Source: Gammaproteobacteria bacterium
GTDB lineage: Bacteria; Pseudomonadota; Gammaproteobacteria; Burkholderiales; Burkholderiaceae_B
NCBI GenBank assembly: GCA_030832095.1
Contig: JAURJT010000080.1
Coordinates: 1-35,008, forward strand
DNA: 35,008 nt
Direction: 5' to 3'
Below, piece by piece: positions 1-9,059 of the stretch (position 1 is its first letter; every line of letters starts with the position of its first letter). The notes under the pieces are model-generated. The model was not told the origin of the DNA. It did not search any database and saw only the letters and a program-made list of their open reading frames with translations. Position numbers and translations under genes: made by a program.

Positions 1-189
1 AACTTTTTGTTTGAGCATCAGTTGCAACCGCAGTTTCGCTATCGCCACCTCTGGACAGTCGGCGATGTGTTGATGTGGGACAACATGGGCACGATTCACA
101 ACGCGGTGGCCGATTACACCCCCGATGAGCATCGCTTTATTAAGCGTTGTCAGGTGATGGCAGATCGGTATTTTCCGATGGCGGCTTAA
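1..189 (+). CDS. TauD/TfdA-family dioxygenase, C-terminal fragment
   Basis: The reading frame is open from the first base and stops at TAA 187-189; only the last 62 residues are visible. The piece carries the family's C-terminal signature: a WDN motif, then a histidine in GTIHNAV and, ten or more residues later, arginines in HRFIKR. In characterised TauD-type enzymes this late His is the third Fe(II) ligand and the following Arg binds the 2-oxoglutarate carboxylate. The enzyme would be a cytoplasmic Fe(II)/2-oxoglutarate-dependent oxygenase. Its substrate cannot be told from this fragment; taurine, alkyl sulfates, phenoxyacetates and others are known in the family. The Bug receptor gene follows 109 nt downstream on the same strand, an arrangement common in Burkholderiales catabolic loci, so co-expression is possible. 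An internal TTG at 7 is almost certainly not the start, because the N-terminal fold is missing. Confidence 0.8.
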   Translation, partial: NFLFEHQLQPQFRYRHLWTVGDVLMWDNMGTIHNAVADYTPDEHRFIKRCQVMADRYFPMAA

Positions 190-298
190 AGATTTAAAGC
201 ACGAACTTGGCGCACGCTTGTGTGAGATGTTGTGCGGCCATTCTGCAGGGATTAGGTTGACGTCCTCTCTTTCTTAAACAACTGAGTTTGGTAAACAA

Positions 299-1279
299 AT
301 GATGAAAAAAAAGATCTCTGCCCTGTTGCTAAGCTCAGTTTGCGTATTCGGCTCAGCCGCCCTCGCGCAAACCACCGCGTATCCCACTCAAACAATCAAG
401 GTTTTGGTTGGCTTTGCGGCCGGTGGACCCGCTGATGTCATTGGTCGAATTGTGACGCAACACATGTCGGGTACGCTTGGGCAATCAATGGTGGTAGAAA
501 ACCGCACCGGCGCCAACTCGCTGATCGCCACAAAAGAAGTCGCCAAGGCCAACCCCGATGGCTACACACTGTTGTTTGCGTCACTCTCGCATAACGTCAA
601 TCGCGTGCTGCTCAAAGAGAGGGCTGAATACGATCCACTCGAAAACTTTGCGCCAATTTCTTTAGGTGCGGTGTTGCCGCTAGTGGTGGTGACCGCACCC
701 GATACGCCTTACAAAACCGTTGCTGATTTAGTTGCGGCGGCCAAAAAAAACCCCGATAGCATTAGCTACGGCTCGGCTGGCAATGGTGGTTCAGCACACT
801 TAGCCGGTGCTTTAATGGCCACGATTGCTGGGGTCAAGATGCTGCACGTGCCGTTTCGTGGCAATGCCCCGGCGCTCACTGAAGTGATGGCGGGGCGCGT
901 GTCGTTTATGTTTTATCCAATGATTGGTATTGCCAATATGGTCGCCGACAAGCGTTTAAAAGTCTTAGCCGTTGGCACGAGTCAACCGATGGCCGAGTTT
1001 GCAGGCGTACCCACCATGGATGAGTCGGGCTACAAAGACTTTGAGCAAACCGCACCATGGGTGGGTCTATTAGCGCCGGCCGGTACGCCCGAGGCGATTG
1101 TCAATAAACTGAATGCAGCGATGAACGTGGCGCTTAAGCAACCCGAAGTGATTAAGCGGATGAAGGATTTGGGCGCCACGCCGAGTGGCAATTCACCTGC
1201 AGAATTCAGGGCGTATTTAACTCAAGATCTTGAGCGTTGGGTCAAGGTTGTTCAGGCTGCGGGGATTCAGGCAGAATAG
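299..1279 (+). CDS. Bug-family (TctC-like) periplasmic substrate-binding protein
   Basis: This 326-residue protein has a typical Sec signal peptide: Met-Met-Lys-Lys-Lys, a hydrophobic stretch, then a likely cut after SAALA near residue 23. The mature part has the marks of the Bug / tripartite tricarboxylate receptor family: YPTQTIKVLVGFAAGGPADVI at the mature N terminus, then GYTLLF, YGSAGNGGSAHLAG, VPFRGNAPAL and a WVGLLAPAGTP block near the end. Such proteins bind carboxylates or related small molecules in the periplasm. Many are orphans with no TctA/TctB membrane partners nearby, as here. Two ATG codons lie in tandem (299 and 302) and either may be used; no strong Shine-Dalgarno sequence is visible. 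The ligand is unknown; the dioxygenase fragment upstream suggests a role in uptake or sensing of an oxidisable organic acid, which is inference only. Confidence 0.92.
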   Translation: MMKKKISALLLSSVCVFGSAALAQTTAYPTQTIKVLVGFAAGGPADVIGRIVTQHMSGTLGQSMVVENRTGANSLIATKEVAKANPDGYTLLFASLSHNVNRVLLKERAEYDPLENFAPISLGAVLPLVVVTAPDTPYKTVADLVAAAKKNPDSISYGSAGNGGSAHLAGALMATIAGVKMLHVPFRGNAPALTEVMAGRVSFMFYPMIGIANMVADKRLKVLAVGTSQPMAEFAGVPTMDESGYKDFEQTAPWVGLLAPAGTPEAIVNKLNAAMNVALKQPEVIKRMKDLGATPSGNSPAEFRAYLTQDLERWVKVVQAAGIQAE

Positions 1280-1320
1280 ACCTCTGTTTGTCTTATAGAC
1301 CAGTGCTAAACAAAGGTACG

Positions 1321-1427
1321 GCGGTTTGCCTAGCGGTATTGATGAGGCGGTATTTACGAAACGGCGTTGATGAAGCGGTGTTGACGAATTGGTGTCAATG
1401 AAGCCTGTCAACGAAGCCGTATCAGTG
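1321..1427. repeat. Degenerate 14-bp tandem repeat in convergent spacer
   Basis: The spacer between the Bug gene and the MFS gene is filled by a tandem repeat of approximate consensus GCGGTRTTGAYGAA. Five units of exactly 14 bp start at 1333, 1347, 1361, 1375 and 1389. A 13-bp unit follows at 1403, and partial units lie at 1321-1332 and 1416-1427. The last partial unit runs over the final codons of the MFS gene. No open frame with a plausible protein explains it, and a 14-bp period would not preserve a reading frame. I see no dyad symmetry or U-tract that would make it a standard terminator. Confidence 0.75.
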
Positions 1428-2615
1428 TTTAACACCAAGGGGCCGCATGCCCCAAGTCACCAACAACCAAAGCGCAGATAACGCGCAAGCAGCCCAAAAT
1501 ACCGCACTGGCACCACCCCAAACAACTAGGATGCCGCCCAAGCTGCCACCCAAAAACAAACCCGCAGCTTGAGCGGTGTTGTAAAATCCGAGCGCTAAGC
1601 CCTTGAGTTCAGGAGGCGCCACACGCGACACCAGCGACGGCTGCAACGCTTCGAGCACGTTGAACATCACAAAAAATGCAGTCAGCCCCGCTGCTAACAG
1701 ATAAAAACCTTGGCTTGCCCAAGGCAGCAACGCAAACACCACGACTAGCCCCGCAACGGCTAAACGAAGCATCGCCCGGTGCGCACGCTTCTTTTCAGCC
1801 ACAAAAATCATCGGCACCATAAAAATAAACGAGCCAAAAATCACTGGCAGATAGACCTTCCAAAGCTCAGCTGAGCTGAAACCGCCTAGCTTGATAAACA
1901 AAGGTGGTATCACCACAAACATCGCCACCTGAATTAAATGCAAACAAAACACACCAAAATTCAAACGCAATAAATCAGTGTGAGTAAACACTTGCATTGC
2001 CCGAGCGGGTTGTGCAGGCTTAGCGGCTAAGGGTACAACCGGTACTACAAATCTAGCCACTAGCAGGCATACCACCCCTAACAAAGCAATACTCCAGAAC
2101 AGCCCCGACAAACCACCGGCGCCCACAATCAGGGGCGCCGCCACCAAGGCCAACGCAAACGACAAGCCAATCGAGCCACCCACCATTGCCATCGCGCGGG
2201 TACGCACCTCGGGTCGGGTGGCATCGGCCAACCAGGCGGTGATTGCCGCTGAAATTGCCCCCGAGCCCTGAATCGCACGGCCGATCGTGATCCAGAAAAT
2301 ATCGTTCGAGAGCGCACAGATCACACTGCCTAAGACAAACAACAACAACCCGACGAGCACCACTGGGCGTCGGCCCCAGCGATCAGACGCCAAACCAAAG
2401 GGAATTTGCATACAGGCCTGCGTCAGGCCATACATGCCCAACGCCAAGCCAACCCGCGCCGGATCATCACCGCCGGCCACACCCAGTGCCGCCACCGCAA
2501 ACACGGGCAACAGCAAAAACAACCCCAACATGCGCGCTGCAAACAAGCCTGCAAGCGCAAAACTAGCGCGACGCTCGATAGGGGTCAAAGACAACGACTG
2601 GGGGTCAGGCATCAA
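1422..2615 (-). CDS. MFS transporter, YajR-like
   Basis: A 397-residue protein made almost wholly of hydrophobic segments, consistent with 12 transmembrane helices of a major facilitator superfamily inner-membrane carrier. The first helix carries ARMLGLFLLLPVFAVAA, typical of the YajR-type proton-driven exporters. The canonical motif A, GLASDRWGRRPVVL, lies in the loop after helix 2. E. coli YajR has an extra C-terminal cytoplasmic domain; this protein ends soon after the last helix (GMRPLGVKH), so that domain is absent. Start: ATG at 2613-2615, preceded by AAGAG in GAAACAAGAGTTTG. It is divergent from uvrA across a 116-nt spacer. The substrate is unknown; a multidrug or metabolite efflux role is only a guess from family membership. 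Confidence 0.85.
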   Translation of the reverse strand: MMPDPQSLSLTPIERRASFALAGLFAARMLGLFLLLPVFAVAALGVAGGDDPARVGLALGMYGLTQACMQIPFGLASDRWGRRPVVLVGLLLFVLGSVICALSNDIFWITIGRAIQGSGAISAAITAWLADATRPEVRTRAMAMVGGSIGLSFALALVAAPLIVGAGGLSGLFWSIALLGVVCLLVARFVVPVVPLAAKPAQPARAMQVFTHTDLLRLNFGVFCLHLIQVAMFVVIPPLFIKLGGFSSAELWKVYLPVIFGSFIFMVPMIFVAEKKRAHRAMLRLAVAGLVVVFALLPWASQGFYLLAAGLTAFFVMFNVLEALQPSLVSRVAPPELKGLALGFYNTAQAAGLFLGGSLGGILVVWGGASAVFWAACALSALWLLVTWGMRPLGVKH

Positions 2616-2731
2616 ACTCTTGTTTCAAAGTGGTGGGTAGGTAGGCGACGGTAGCATCAGGGCGTTATAGTACCAAGTTGCCCTGCGCAAACGCAGCGGT
2701 TGCTGAAATACACCAAACCACCACAGGCCAC

Positions 2732-5626
2732 ATGGAAGAAATCCGTATTCGGGGTGCTCGCACTCATAACCTCAAAAACGTGTCGCTTGACCTGCCTCGC
2801 CACAAACTGGTGGTCGTGACGGGTTTGTCGGGGTCGGGTAAATCGTCGCTTGCCTTTGACACGCTGTATGCCGAGGGGCAACGCCGCTACGTCGAAAGTT
2901 TGTCTGCCTATGCGCGCCAGTTTTTGCAGTTAATGGATAAACCCGACGTCGATTTAATCGAGGGGTTATCGCCCGCGATTTCAATTGAGCAAAAGGCGGC
3001 AGGGCATAACCCGCGCTCAACTGTGGGCACGATTACCGAAATTCACGATTATCTGCGCTTGCTGTTTGCACGCGTGGGTACGCCGTATTGCCCGTCACAC
3101 GGCTTACCCCTGGCCGCGCAAAACGTCAGTCAAATGGTCGATACCGTACTGGCCTGGCCCGCCGAGCGACGCTTGGCGATTTTGGCGCCCGTGGCGCGTA
3201 CCCGTAAGGGCAGTTTTGAGGATGAGTGTGCGAGTTTGCAGGCGCAAGGTTTTGTGCGCGTACGGGTCGACGGCGAAATGGTTGACTTAGACAGCATGCC
3301 CGAGCTCAACAAAAACGAAAAACACGACATCGACGTGGTGATTGATCGTTTGCGCATCAAGCCAGAAAGCAAACAGCGCTTAGCTGAGAGCTTTGAAACG
3401 GCTTTAACGCTAGCGCAAGGGCGCGTCATCGCGCTTGATATGGACACCAACCAAGAGCACTTGTTTTCAAGTCGCTACGCCTGTCCGGTCTGTAGTCACA
3501 GCCTGCCCGAGCTTGAGCCACGCCTCTTTAGCTTTAATAACCCGGTGGGGGCTTGTGCCAGCTGTGATGGTCTGGGGCATGTTGGCTTTTTTGATCCCAA
3601 ACGGGTGGTGGCGTTTCCAGAATTAAGCCTGGGCTCAGGCGCCATTCGTGGCTGGGATAAACGCAACGCCTTTACCTTTTCAATGCTCTCAAGCTTGGCC
3701 ACGCATTATGAGTTTGATATTGAAACGACTTGGGAATCCCTACCCGAAGAGATCCGCCAAATTGTGTTGCACGGTTCGGGCGAGGTTGAGCTACCGTTTT
3801 TTTATCTGAATGAAAAAGGCCGCAGCAGCGTCAAGCGACACGCGTTTGAAGGCGTGATCCCAAACCTTGAGCGCCGCTGGAAGGAAACCGACTCATCCGC
3901 TGTGCGCGAAGAACTTGGCAAATACCGTGCGGTACAAACCTGCCCCGCTTGCCAGGGCTCGCGTCTGCGCGCCGAGGCGCGTCACGTGCGCATTGGTTCT
4001 GAGCGCATCGCGCCACCCAAAGACCTCGAGGGCACACCCCAGGCGCAACAGTGGCAAGAGCAAGGCCTGGCGATTTATGAAGTTGAAGCGCAGCCCCTTT
4101 CGCAATGTCTAAAGTGGTTTCAAGACTTAAGCTTAACGGGCGCGCGTCAAGAGATTGCCCAACGCATCGTGCGCGAGATCGAAGCGCGCTTAAGCTTTTT
4201 AAACAATGTCGGCTTAAATTATTTATCGCTCGATCGTAGCGCCGATACGATTTCGGGCGGCGAAGCGCAGCGTATCCGGCTTGCCAGTCAAATCGGCTCG
4301 GGGCTAACGGGCGTGATGTATGTGCTGGATGAACCCTCAATCGGCCTACACCAGCGCGATAACGATCGCTTAATCGCCACCCTGCATCACCTGCGTGATT
4401 TAGGCAATAGTGTGATCGTGGTTGAGCACGACGAAGATATGATCCGGCAAGCCGACTGGGTCATCGATATGGGCCCAGGCGCTGGCGAGCATGGCGGGCA
4501 AATCGTCGCGCAAGGCACGCCCGCACAAATTGAACAAAATCCTGCGTCAGTCACTGGCCAGTACATGAGCGGCGCGCGAGCAATCGCGATCCCAAAGCGT
4601 CGTCCATTAAACGAAGAGCAAGCGTGGCTGACGCTGACAGGTTGCCGTGGCAATAACTTGAAATCGGTTGAACTGCGCATCCCCGCGGGCAAGTTCGTCT
4701 GTGTCACCGGGGTCTCGGGCTCGGGAAAATCCACACTCGTAAATGACACGCTTGCGGTTGTCATGTCGCGCGCCTTGCACCATGCACAAAGCGAACCAGC
4801 GCCTTATTCAGGTCTGACGGGTCTTGAAAATTTCGACAAAATCATCAGTGTCGATCAAAGCCCGATTGGTCGCACCCCGCGCAGCAATCCCGCCACCTAC
4901 ACAGGGTTATTTACACCGATTCGTGAGCTCTTTGCAGGAACACCCGAAGCGCGCACACGCGGCTATGACCCGGGGCGGTTTAGTTTTAATGTCAAAGGGG
5001 GTCGGTGCGAGGCCTGTCAGGGCGATGGCGTCGTAAAAGTTGAAATGCACTTTTTGCCTGACATGTATGTGCCGTGTGACGTGTGTGTCGGTAAACGCTA
5101 TAACCGCGAGACGCTCGAGATTCGCTATCGCGGGCGTAACATTACCGAGGTGCTTGAGTTAACGGTTGAACAAGCACTGGTGTATTTTGAAGCGGTACCC
5201 TCGATTGCACGCAAACTACAAACTCTGATGGATGTGGGCCTGTCGTATCTGCGGCTAGGGCAAAGCGCCACGACACTGTCAGGCGGTGAGGCGCAACGGG
5301 TCAAGTTGTCGCTTGAGTTGTCAAAGCGCAGTACAGGCCGTACCTTTTATATTTTGGATGAGCCCACGACTGGTCTGCATTTTCAAGATATTGCCTTGCT
5401 GCTGACCGTACTCAACCAACTGGTTGAGGCGGGCAACACGGTCGTGGTCATCGAGCACAATCTTGACGTCATCAAAACTGCAGACTGGGTCATTGATATG
5501 GGCCCAGAAGGCGGGGACGGTGGTGGCCAGATCGTGGCACAGGGCGCACCCGAACTGATTGCGGCTACCCCCGCCAGTCACACGGGGCATTACTTAGCGC
5601 CAGTGTTAAAGCGCCAGCGCATATAA
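2732..5626 (+). CDS. uvrA: UvrABC system protein A (excision nuclease ATPase)
   Basis: UvrA is the damage-recognition ATPase of nucleotide excision repair; as a dimer it loads UvrB onto distorted DNA. From the ATG at 2732 the protein has 964 residues, slightly over the usual ~940, and begins [16 protein letters not shown] as in other UvrA proteins. A longer frame from 2678 adds 18 unconserved residues. Visible in order are Walker A1 GLSGSGKS (31-38), a first zinc module with CPVC and CASC pairs, a CPACQGSR block, ABC signature [11 protein letters not shown] with Walker [13 protein letters not shown], Walker A2 GVSGSGKS, a second zinc module (CEAC ... CDVC), signature [11 protein letters not shown] and Walker [13 protein letters not shown]. 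Everything expected is intact. It is divergent from the MFS gene. I did not find a canonical 16-bp LexA box in the 116-nt spacer, so SOS control is not shown by the sequence. Confidence 0.98.
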   Translation: MEEIRIRGARTHNLKNVSLDLPRHKLVVVTGLSGSGKSSLAFDTLYAEGQRRYVESLSAYARQFLQLMDKPDVDLIEGLSPAISIEQKAAGHNPRSTVGTITEIHDYLRLLFARVGTPYCPSHGLPLAAQNVSQMVDTVLAWPAERRLAILAPVARTRKGSFEDECASLQAQGFVRVRVDGEMVDLDSMPELNKNEKHDIDVVIDRLRIKPESKQRLAESFETALTLAQGRVIALDMDTNQEHLFSSRYACPVCSHSLPELEPRLFSFNNPVGACASCDGLGHVGFFDPKRVVAFPELSLGSGAIRGWDKRNAFTFSMLSSLATHYEFDIETTWESLPEEIRQIVLHGSGEVELPFFYLNEKGRSSVKRHAFEGVIPNLERRWKETDSSAVREELGKYRAVQTCPACQGSRLRAEARHVRIGSERIAPPKDLEGTPQAQQWQEQGLAIYEVEAQPLSQCLKWFQDLSLTGARQEIAQRIVREIEARLSFLNNVGLNYLSLDRSADTISGGEAQRIRLASQIGSGLTGVMYVLDEPSIGLHQRDNDRLIATLHHLRDLGNSVIVVEHDEDMIRQADWVIDMGPGAGEHGGQIVAQGTPAQIEQNPASVTGQYMSGARAIAIPKRRPLNEEQAWLTLTGCRGNNLKSVELRIPAGKFVCVTGVSGSGKSTLVNDTLAVVMSRALHHAQSEPAPYSGLTGLENFDKIISVDQSPIGRTPRSNPATYTGLFTPIRELFAGTPEARTRGYDPGRFSFNVKGGRCEACQGDGVVKVEMHFLPDMYVPCDVCVGKRYNRETLEIRYRGRNITEVLELTVEQALVYFEAVPSIARKLQTLMDVGLSYLRLGQSATTLSGGEAQRVKLSLELSKRSTGRTFYILDEPTTGLHFQDIALLLTVLNQLVEAGNTVVVIEHNLDVIKTADWVIDMGPEGGDGGGQIVAQGAPELIAATPASHTGHYLAPVLKRQRI

Positions 5627-5673
5627 CCGCTGAAGTTGCGTTCTTTCAAGCGCGCGAGTTGAAGGGTTGTAGA

Positions 5674-5752
5674 GTTTTAGCGGTGTAGCGTTTTAGCGGC
5701 GCGACTCACATTGAGCCATGCAGCTAAGGCACGCTAAGGCACGTTACGGCAA
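5674..5752. repeat. Short direct and tandem repeats in spacer after uvrA
   Basis: The 117-nt convergent spacer between uvrA and the lipoprotein gene holds two unrelated small repeats. The decamer GTTTTAGCGG occurs at 5674-5683 and 5690-5699, a 16-bp period. GCTAAGGCAC occurs in tandem at 5723-5732 and 5733-5742, with a decayed third copy running into the end of the lipoprotein gene. There is no obvious terminator hairpin. Confidence 0.55.
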
Positions 5753-6601
5753 ACCAAAAAATCTTAATTGCGACGCGGCGTTGCTGCCGCAGCGTGCCGA
5801 CTCAAATAAGGGCAGCCTTGACTCGCACCGCAGCCCACCAGTTAAACCGGAGGCATCAAGTGGTTTGCCTGGCTCGCCAGTGCCAGCGCCCGGTTGGTCG
5901 GCTGCCCAACGCCCCCACAGCACAGTCACTTGACTAGATTTTCTGCAACCACCTTGTGTGCGGCCGTCACAAATATTGAACGCTGCCGTCAAGGCACTGT
6001 TTGCATTAGGATGACCACACACGGCGGCGTAAGCGCGTAAGGTGCCGCCGCTTTGCACGGAGCCTTGTTGCGAAACGACTGAAGCCACCCACCCCGGTGA
6101 ACATGTGCTTTCGACGGTGACGCGTGGCAAGGCTTCGCCGCTGGTACGACTAAAATAATCACGCGTCAGCGCCGCTGGGTCTTGCCCAGCGCGGGCCTCA
6201 ACAAAGACGAGATTGCAAGTATTACCCGAACGAGTCGGCGTGCAGGTTTGAACGAGCGAGAGTTTAAGTTCACCCAAGTTAGCAGGGCCGCCAGACACGA
6301 TCACAGCCGAACCGCGCTGCTCGGTGCTGGGCTGAGGCACTGACGCCGCAAACGGTGCCGGTGCGTTTTCAACTAATGGCGTACCTGAGACGGAGGCGCC
6401 AGAAAAGTCGCCGGGCGCTGCAATTGGCATTGCCATTGCCACGGGGCCACTCTCAGTTGAGCCACTGCCAACATTGCCAATCGGTGCCGCACGCTGTGAA
6501 CAGGCAGAGAGGCCCGTTAGCACGACCAAGGCCAACGCGAGCAGGCTCGCGCGCACGCACTGTGGGTGTTGACGACTAGCGATCGGGTTTAAGTGTTTCA
6601 T
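5744..6601 (-). CDS. Cysteine-rich putative lipoprotein, unknown function
   Basis: I do not recognise this 285-residue protein with confidence. It starts at ATG 6599-6601 behind a good ribosome-binding site (AGAGAGG). The N terminus is a lipoprotein signal: a hydrophobic run ending in lipobox LSAC, with the lipidated cysteine at residue 34. Residues 35-105 are rich in Ser, Pro, Gly and Ala, like a linker. The rest (about 106-285) looks folded and has exactly eight cysteines (120, 129, 167, 195, 211, 219, 259, 271), enough for four disulfides in the periplasm. The segment ALTAAFNICDGRTQGGC recalls small secreted domains in which alanine-rich helices and Cys pairs alternate (DUF4189-like), but that similarity is weak. 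It sits between uvrA (convergent) and dgt (same strand, 92 nt upstream), with no functional link to either apparent. Confidence 0.8.
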   Translation of the reverse strand: MKHLNPIASRQHPQCVRASLLALALVVLTGLSACSQRAAPIGNVGSGSTESGPVAMAMPIAAPGDFSGASVSGTPLVENAPAPFAASVPQPSTEQRGSAVIVSGGPANLGELKLSLVQTCTPTRSGNTCNLVFVEARAGQDPAALTRDYFSRTSGEALPRVTVESTCSPGWVASVVSQQGSVQSGGTLRAYAAVCGHPNANSALTAAFNICDGRTQGGCRKSSQVTVLWGRWAADQPGAGTGEPGKPLDASGLTGGLRCESRLPLFESARCGSNAASQLRFFGLP

Positions 6602-6693
6602 GTGATCCTCTCTGTCTTGTGTACTGAGCTAACTTGGCGAACGCACCGCCTCTTTATCCTGGCAACGATCCAACCGCCCGCTCAACGTTTGTA

Positions 6694-7833
6694 CTAATCA
6701 AACTGTTCGCCCATTCGAAACAAGCGATGGTGCTCGCGAATCGCATACCGGTCGGTCATCCCAGCAATGTAATCCGAAATCGCGCGTGCTTGAACAGTTT
6801 TATCATCATGCCAGTAATCAGGCGGCAACAAACGCGGCTCTTGCACAAACGCGCAAAACAACTCGCGCACGATCCGACGCGCCTTGTTGGTCATACGCAT
6901 CACTTTATAGTGGCGATATAAATTTTCAAACAAGAATTTTTTAAGTGCATCGGCCTCGTGCCTAACATCGCTTGAAAACGCCACGAGCGGTCCGCAGCGC
7001 CGTGCAGCCTGCGCGTCGGCTGGCTGAGCCTGCGCCAGCTTGGCTGAAGTGGTTTGCGTCACGTCGGTGATCAAGGTGTTAATCATGCTTCGAATCGTTT
7101 CTGACACCAAGCGTCGCGTGGCCAGATCGGGCCACGCCTTTGTCGCTTGCGCGTAGTGGCGTGCAAAAATCGGCACCGCTTGCAATTGCTCAAGCGTCAG
7201 CAAGCCCGAGCGTAAGCCGTCATCAATATCGTGATTGTTATAGGCGATTTCATCGGCCAAATTTGCTAACTGCGCCTCAAGCGACGGTTGAGTGCGGTCA
7301 ATAAAGCGCCGTCCGACATCGCCTAGACGTTTTGCGTGCGTGAGCGAACAATGCTTCAAAATCCCTTCGCGCGTTTCAAAGCAAAGGTTGAGGCCATTAA
7401 ACGCTGCATAGCGCTCTTCGAGTTCATCGACCACGCGCAGACTTTGTAGATTATGCTCAAAGCCACCCGCCTCTGGGGCAAACTCTCGCATGCAGGCGTT
7501 GAGTTCATCTTGGCCCGCATGACCAAAGGGTGTATGGCCCAAATCGTGGGCGAGGGCGATCGCCTCAGTTAAGTCTTCGCTTAAGCGCAAACTGCGGGCC
7601 AGCACGCGAGCAATCTGCGCCACCTCAAGTGAGTGGGTGAGCCGTGTGCGAAACAAATCACCTTCGTGATTGATAAAAACTTGCGTTTTATATTCGAGCC
7701 GTCTGAAAGCACCTGCATGCACAATGCGATCACGATCGCGCTGAAACTCGCTTCGATTAGAGGGCGCAGGCTCTTGATGCCGGCGACCCTGGCTTTGCTC
7801 TGACTTAGACGCGTAGACAGCAAGTTCAATCAT
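6694..7833 (-). CDS. dgt: Deoxyguanosinetriphosphate triphosphohydrolase-like protein
   Basis: A 379-residue HD-domain dNTP triphosphohydrolase of the Dgt-like type, which splits dNTPs to nucleoside and tripolyphosphate and so trims the cytosolic dNTP pool. The metal-binding HD signature is complete: His67 in [12 protein letters not shown], His96-Asp97 in [12 protein letters not shown], and a late Asp in [11 protein letters not shown]. The N-terminal [10 protein letters not shown] and [11 protein letters not shown] blocks are typical of the family. I chose ATG 7831-7833 ([10 protein letters not shown]) because homologues begin about there; the frame stays open to 7914 but the extra 27 residues look like spacer. 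The Shine-Dalgarno sequence is weak (GGGACA). It lies downstream of aroK-aroB on the same strand with a 146-nt gap, a neighbourhood I recall from Bordetella-type genomes. Confidence 0.93.
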   Translation of the reverse strand: MIELAVYASKSEQSQGRRHQEPAPSNRSEFQRDRDRIVHAGAFRRLEYKTQVFINHEGDLFRTRLTHSLEVAQIARVLARSLRLSEDLTEAIALAHDLGHTPFGHAGQDELNACMREFAPEAGGFEHNLQSLRVVDELEERYAAFNGLNLCFETREGILKHCSLTHAKRLGDVGRRFIDRTQPSLEAQLANLADEIAYNNHDIDDGLRSGLLTLEQLQAVPIFARHYAQATKAWPDLATRRLVSETIRSMINTLITDVTQTTSAKLAQAQPADAQAARRCGPLVAFSSDVRHEADALKKFLFENLYRHYKVMRMTNKARRIVRELFCAFVQEPRLLPPDYWHDDKTVQARAISDYIAGMTDRYAIREHHRLFRMGEQFD

Positions 7834-7979
7834 CGTATGTTGTCCCAGGTTGACGGTTGAGCACTCGATGCCAACCAGTTTGATGCTCGCTGATCGGCGC
7901 TCAGTCGCAAACAACTAATTCTCGTCGAAAGGCATCCACGTTGCTGCAACGCGCTTCAACCGTTCAGTCAAACTCTGTA

Positions 7980-9059
7980 TTAGGCTGTATTACGCAAAAT
8001 CACTTGCGCCACCAAGTCGGCGGGTGCCGCACGGCGAATCGTTTCGCCAATTTTTGGCATCAAAATAAAATTGATTTCGCCTGCTTCGGTTTTTTTATCG
8101 CCACGCATCAGTTGCATCCAGTGATCAACGCCGCCAAGTCGTGGCCCAAGTATCGGGCAACCAATCGCACGTACCAAGGCGCGCACCCGTTGCACATCGG
8201 CCTGCGAAAAACCAAACAGCTCTGCAGATAAATCAGCAGCCATCACCAGACCGCAGCCCACCGCTTCACCATGCAACCACTCGCCATACCCCAAGCCAGC
8301 TTCAATCGCATGACCAAAGGTGTGGCCCAAATTCAAGATCGCACGTAAGCCAGTTTCACGTTCGTCTTTTGAGACGACCCAGGCTTTAAATTCGCAAGAG
8401 CGCCGAATCGCAAGTGCTAAGAGTTCGGGATCACGCGCACGCAAGCCCGCTACATTTTTTTCGCACCACTCAAAAAATTCTGGGTCAAGAATCAAACCGT
8501 ATTTAATCACTTCAGCTAAGCCAGCAGACATCTCGCGATCAGGCAGCGTGTTGAGCACGCTGGTATCGATCTCGACGGCGAGCGGCTGATAAAAAGCCCC
8601 GATCATGTTTTTGCCCAACGGGTGGTTCACCGCGGTTTTGCCACCAACAGACGAATCGACTTGCGACAACAAGGTGGTGGGCACTTGCACAAAGCGCACG
8701 CCGCGTTGATAGACTGCGGCAGCAAACCCTGCCATGTCACCAATCACGCCCCCACCTAAGGCAACGATCACCGTGCGCCGATCAAGTTGCGCGCCAAGCA
8801 TGGCATCAAAAATCAAATTCAACGTGTCTAGGGTTTTATAGGCTTCGCCATCAGGCAACAGCACCGGCACAAGGCGTTTGCCCGTTTGCGCCAACACTTG
8901 GGTCACGCGCTCGCCCATCAGGCTTTGAATGGCGGGGTTGGTGATTAAGACAATTGACGAGGCATCAGACGGGATCGTTTGCGCCAGCGACTCAAGACGT
9001 CCTGGGGCAATACGAATCGGATACTGGCCGCCTGGAGTCGTGACATCTACGGTGTGCAT
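7980..9059 (-). CDS. aroB: 3-dehydroquinate synthase
   Basis: AroB converts DAHP to 3-dehydroquinate, the second step of the shikimate pathway, using NAD and a divalent metal in the cytoplasm. The 359-residue length is normal. Clear family blocks are the NAD-binding GGGVIGDMAGF, then QRGVRFVQVPTTLLSQVDSS and GGKTAVNHPLGKNMIGAF, followed by the metal-site segment LNLGHTFGHAIE and HGEAVGCG. The ATG at 9057-9059 lies inside the 3' end of aroK, a 13-nt overlap in a different frame, so translation is probably coupled and the two genes form one transcript. No separate promoter is needed. Confidence 0.97.
   Translation of the reverse strand: MHTVDVTTPGGQYPIRIAPGRLESLAQTIPSDASSIVLITNPAIQSLMGERVTQVLAQTGKRLVPVLLPDGEAYKTLDTLNLIFDAMLGAQLDRRTVIVALGGGVIGDMAGFAAAVYQRGVRFVQVPTTLLSQVDSSVGGKTAVNHPLGKNMIGAFYQPLAVEIDTSVLNTLPDREMSAGLAEVIKYGLILDPEFFEWCEKNVAGLRARDPELLALAIRRSCEFKAWVVSKDERETGLRAILNLGHTFGHAIEAGLGYGEWLHGEAVGCGLVMAADLSAELFGFSQADVQRVRALVRAIGCPILGPRLGGVDHWMQLMRGDKKTEAGEINFILMPKIGETIRRAAPADLVAQVILRNTA

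Noticed and set aside
1217..1438. Minus-strand open frame of 73 codons with a repeated FVNT-S-PL pattern
   Set aside because: It overlaps both the Bug gene end and the MFS end; its repetitive protein sequence simply reflects the 14-bp DNA repeat, and there is no ribosome-binding site.
2683..2696. Palindrome CTGCG-N4-CGCAG upstream of uvrA, resembling a LexA/SOS box
   Set aside because: A canonical LexA box is 16 bp (CTGT-N8-ACAG); this one is 14 bp with CTG and CAG eight apart, so the spacing is wrong and it lacks the AT-rich centre. It may be a coincidence or another factor's site.
3831..4340. Long antisense open frame (169 codons) inside uvrA
   Set aside because: It lies wholly opposite conserved uvrA coding sequence, has biased shadow-type composition and no recognisable domain; codon structure follows uvrA.
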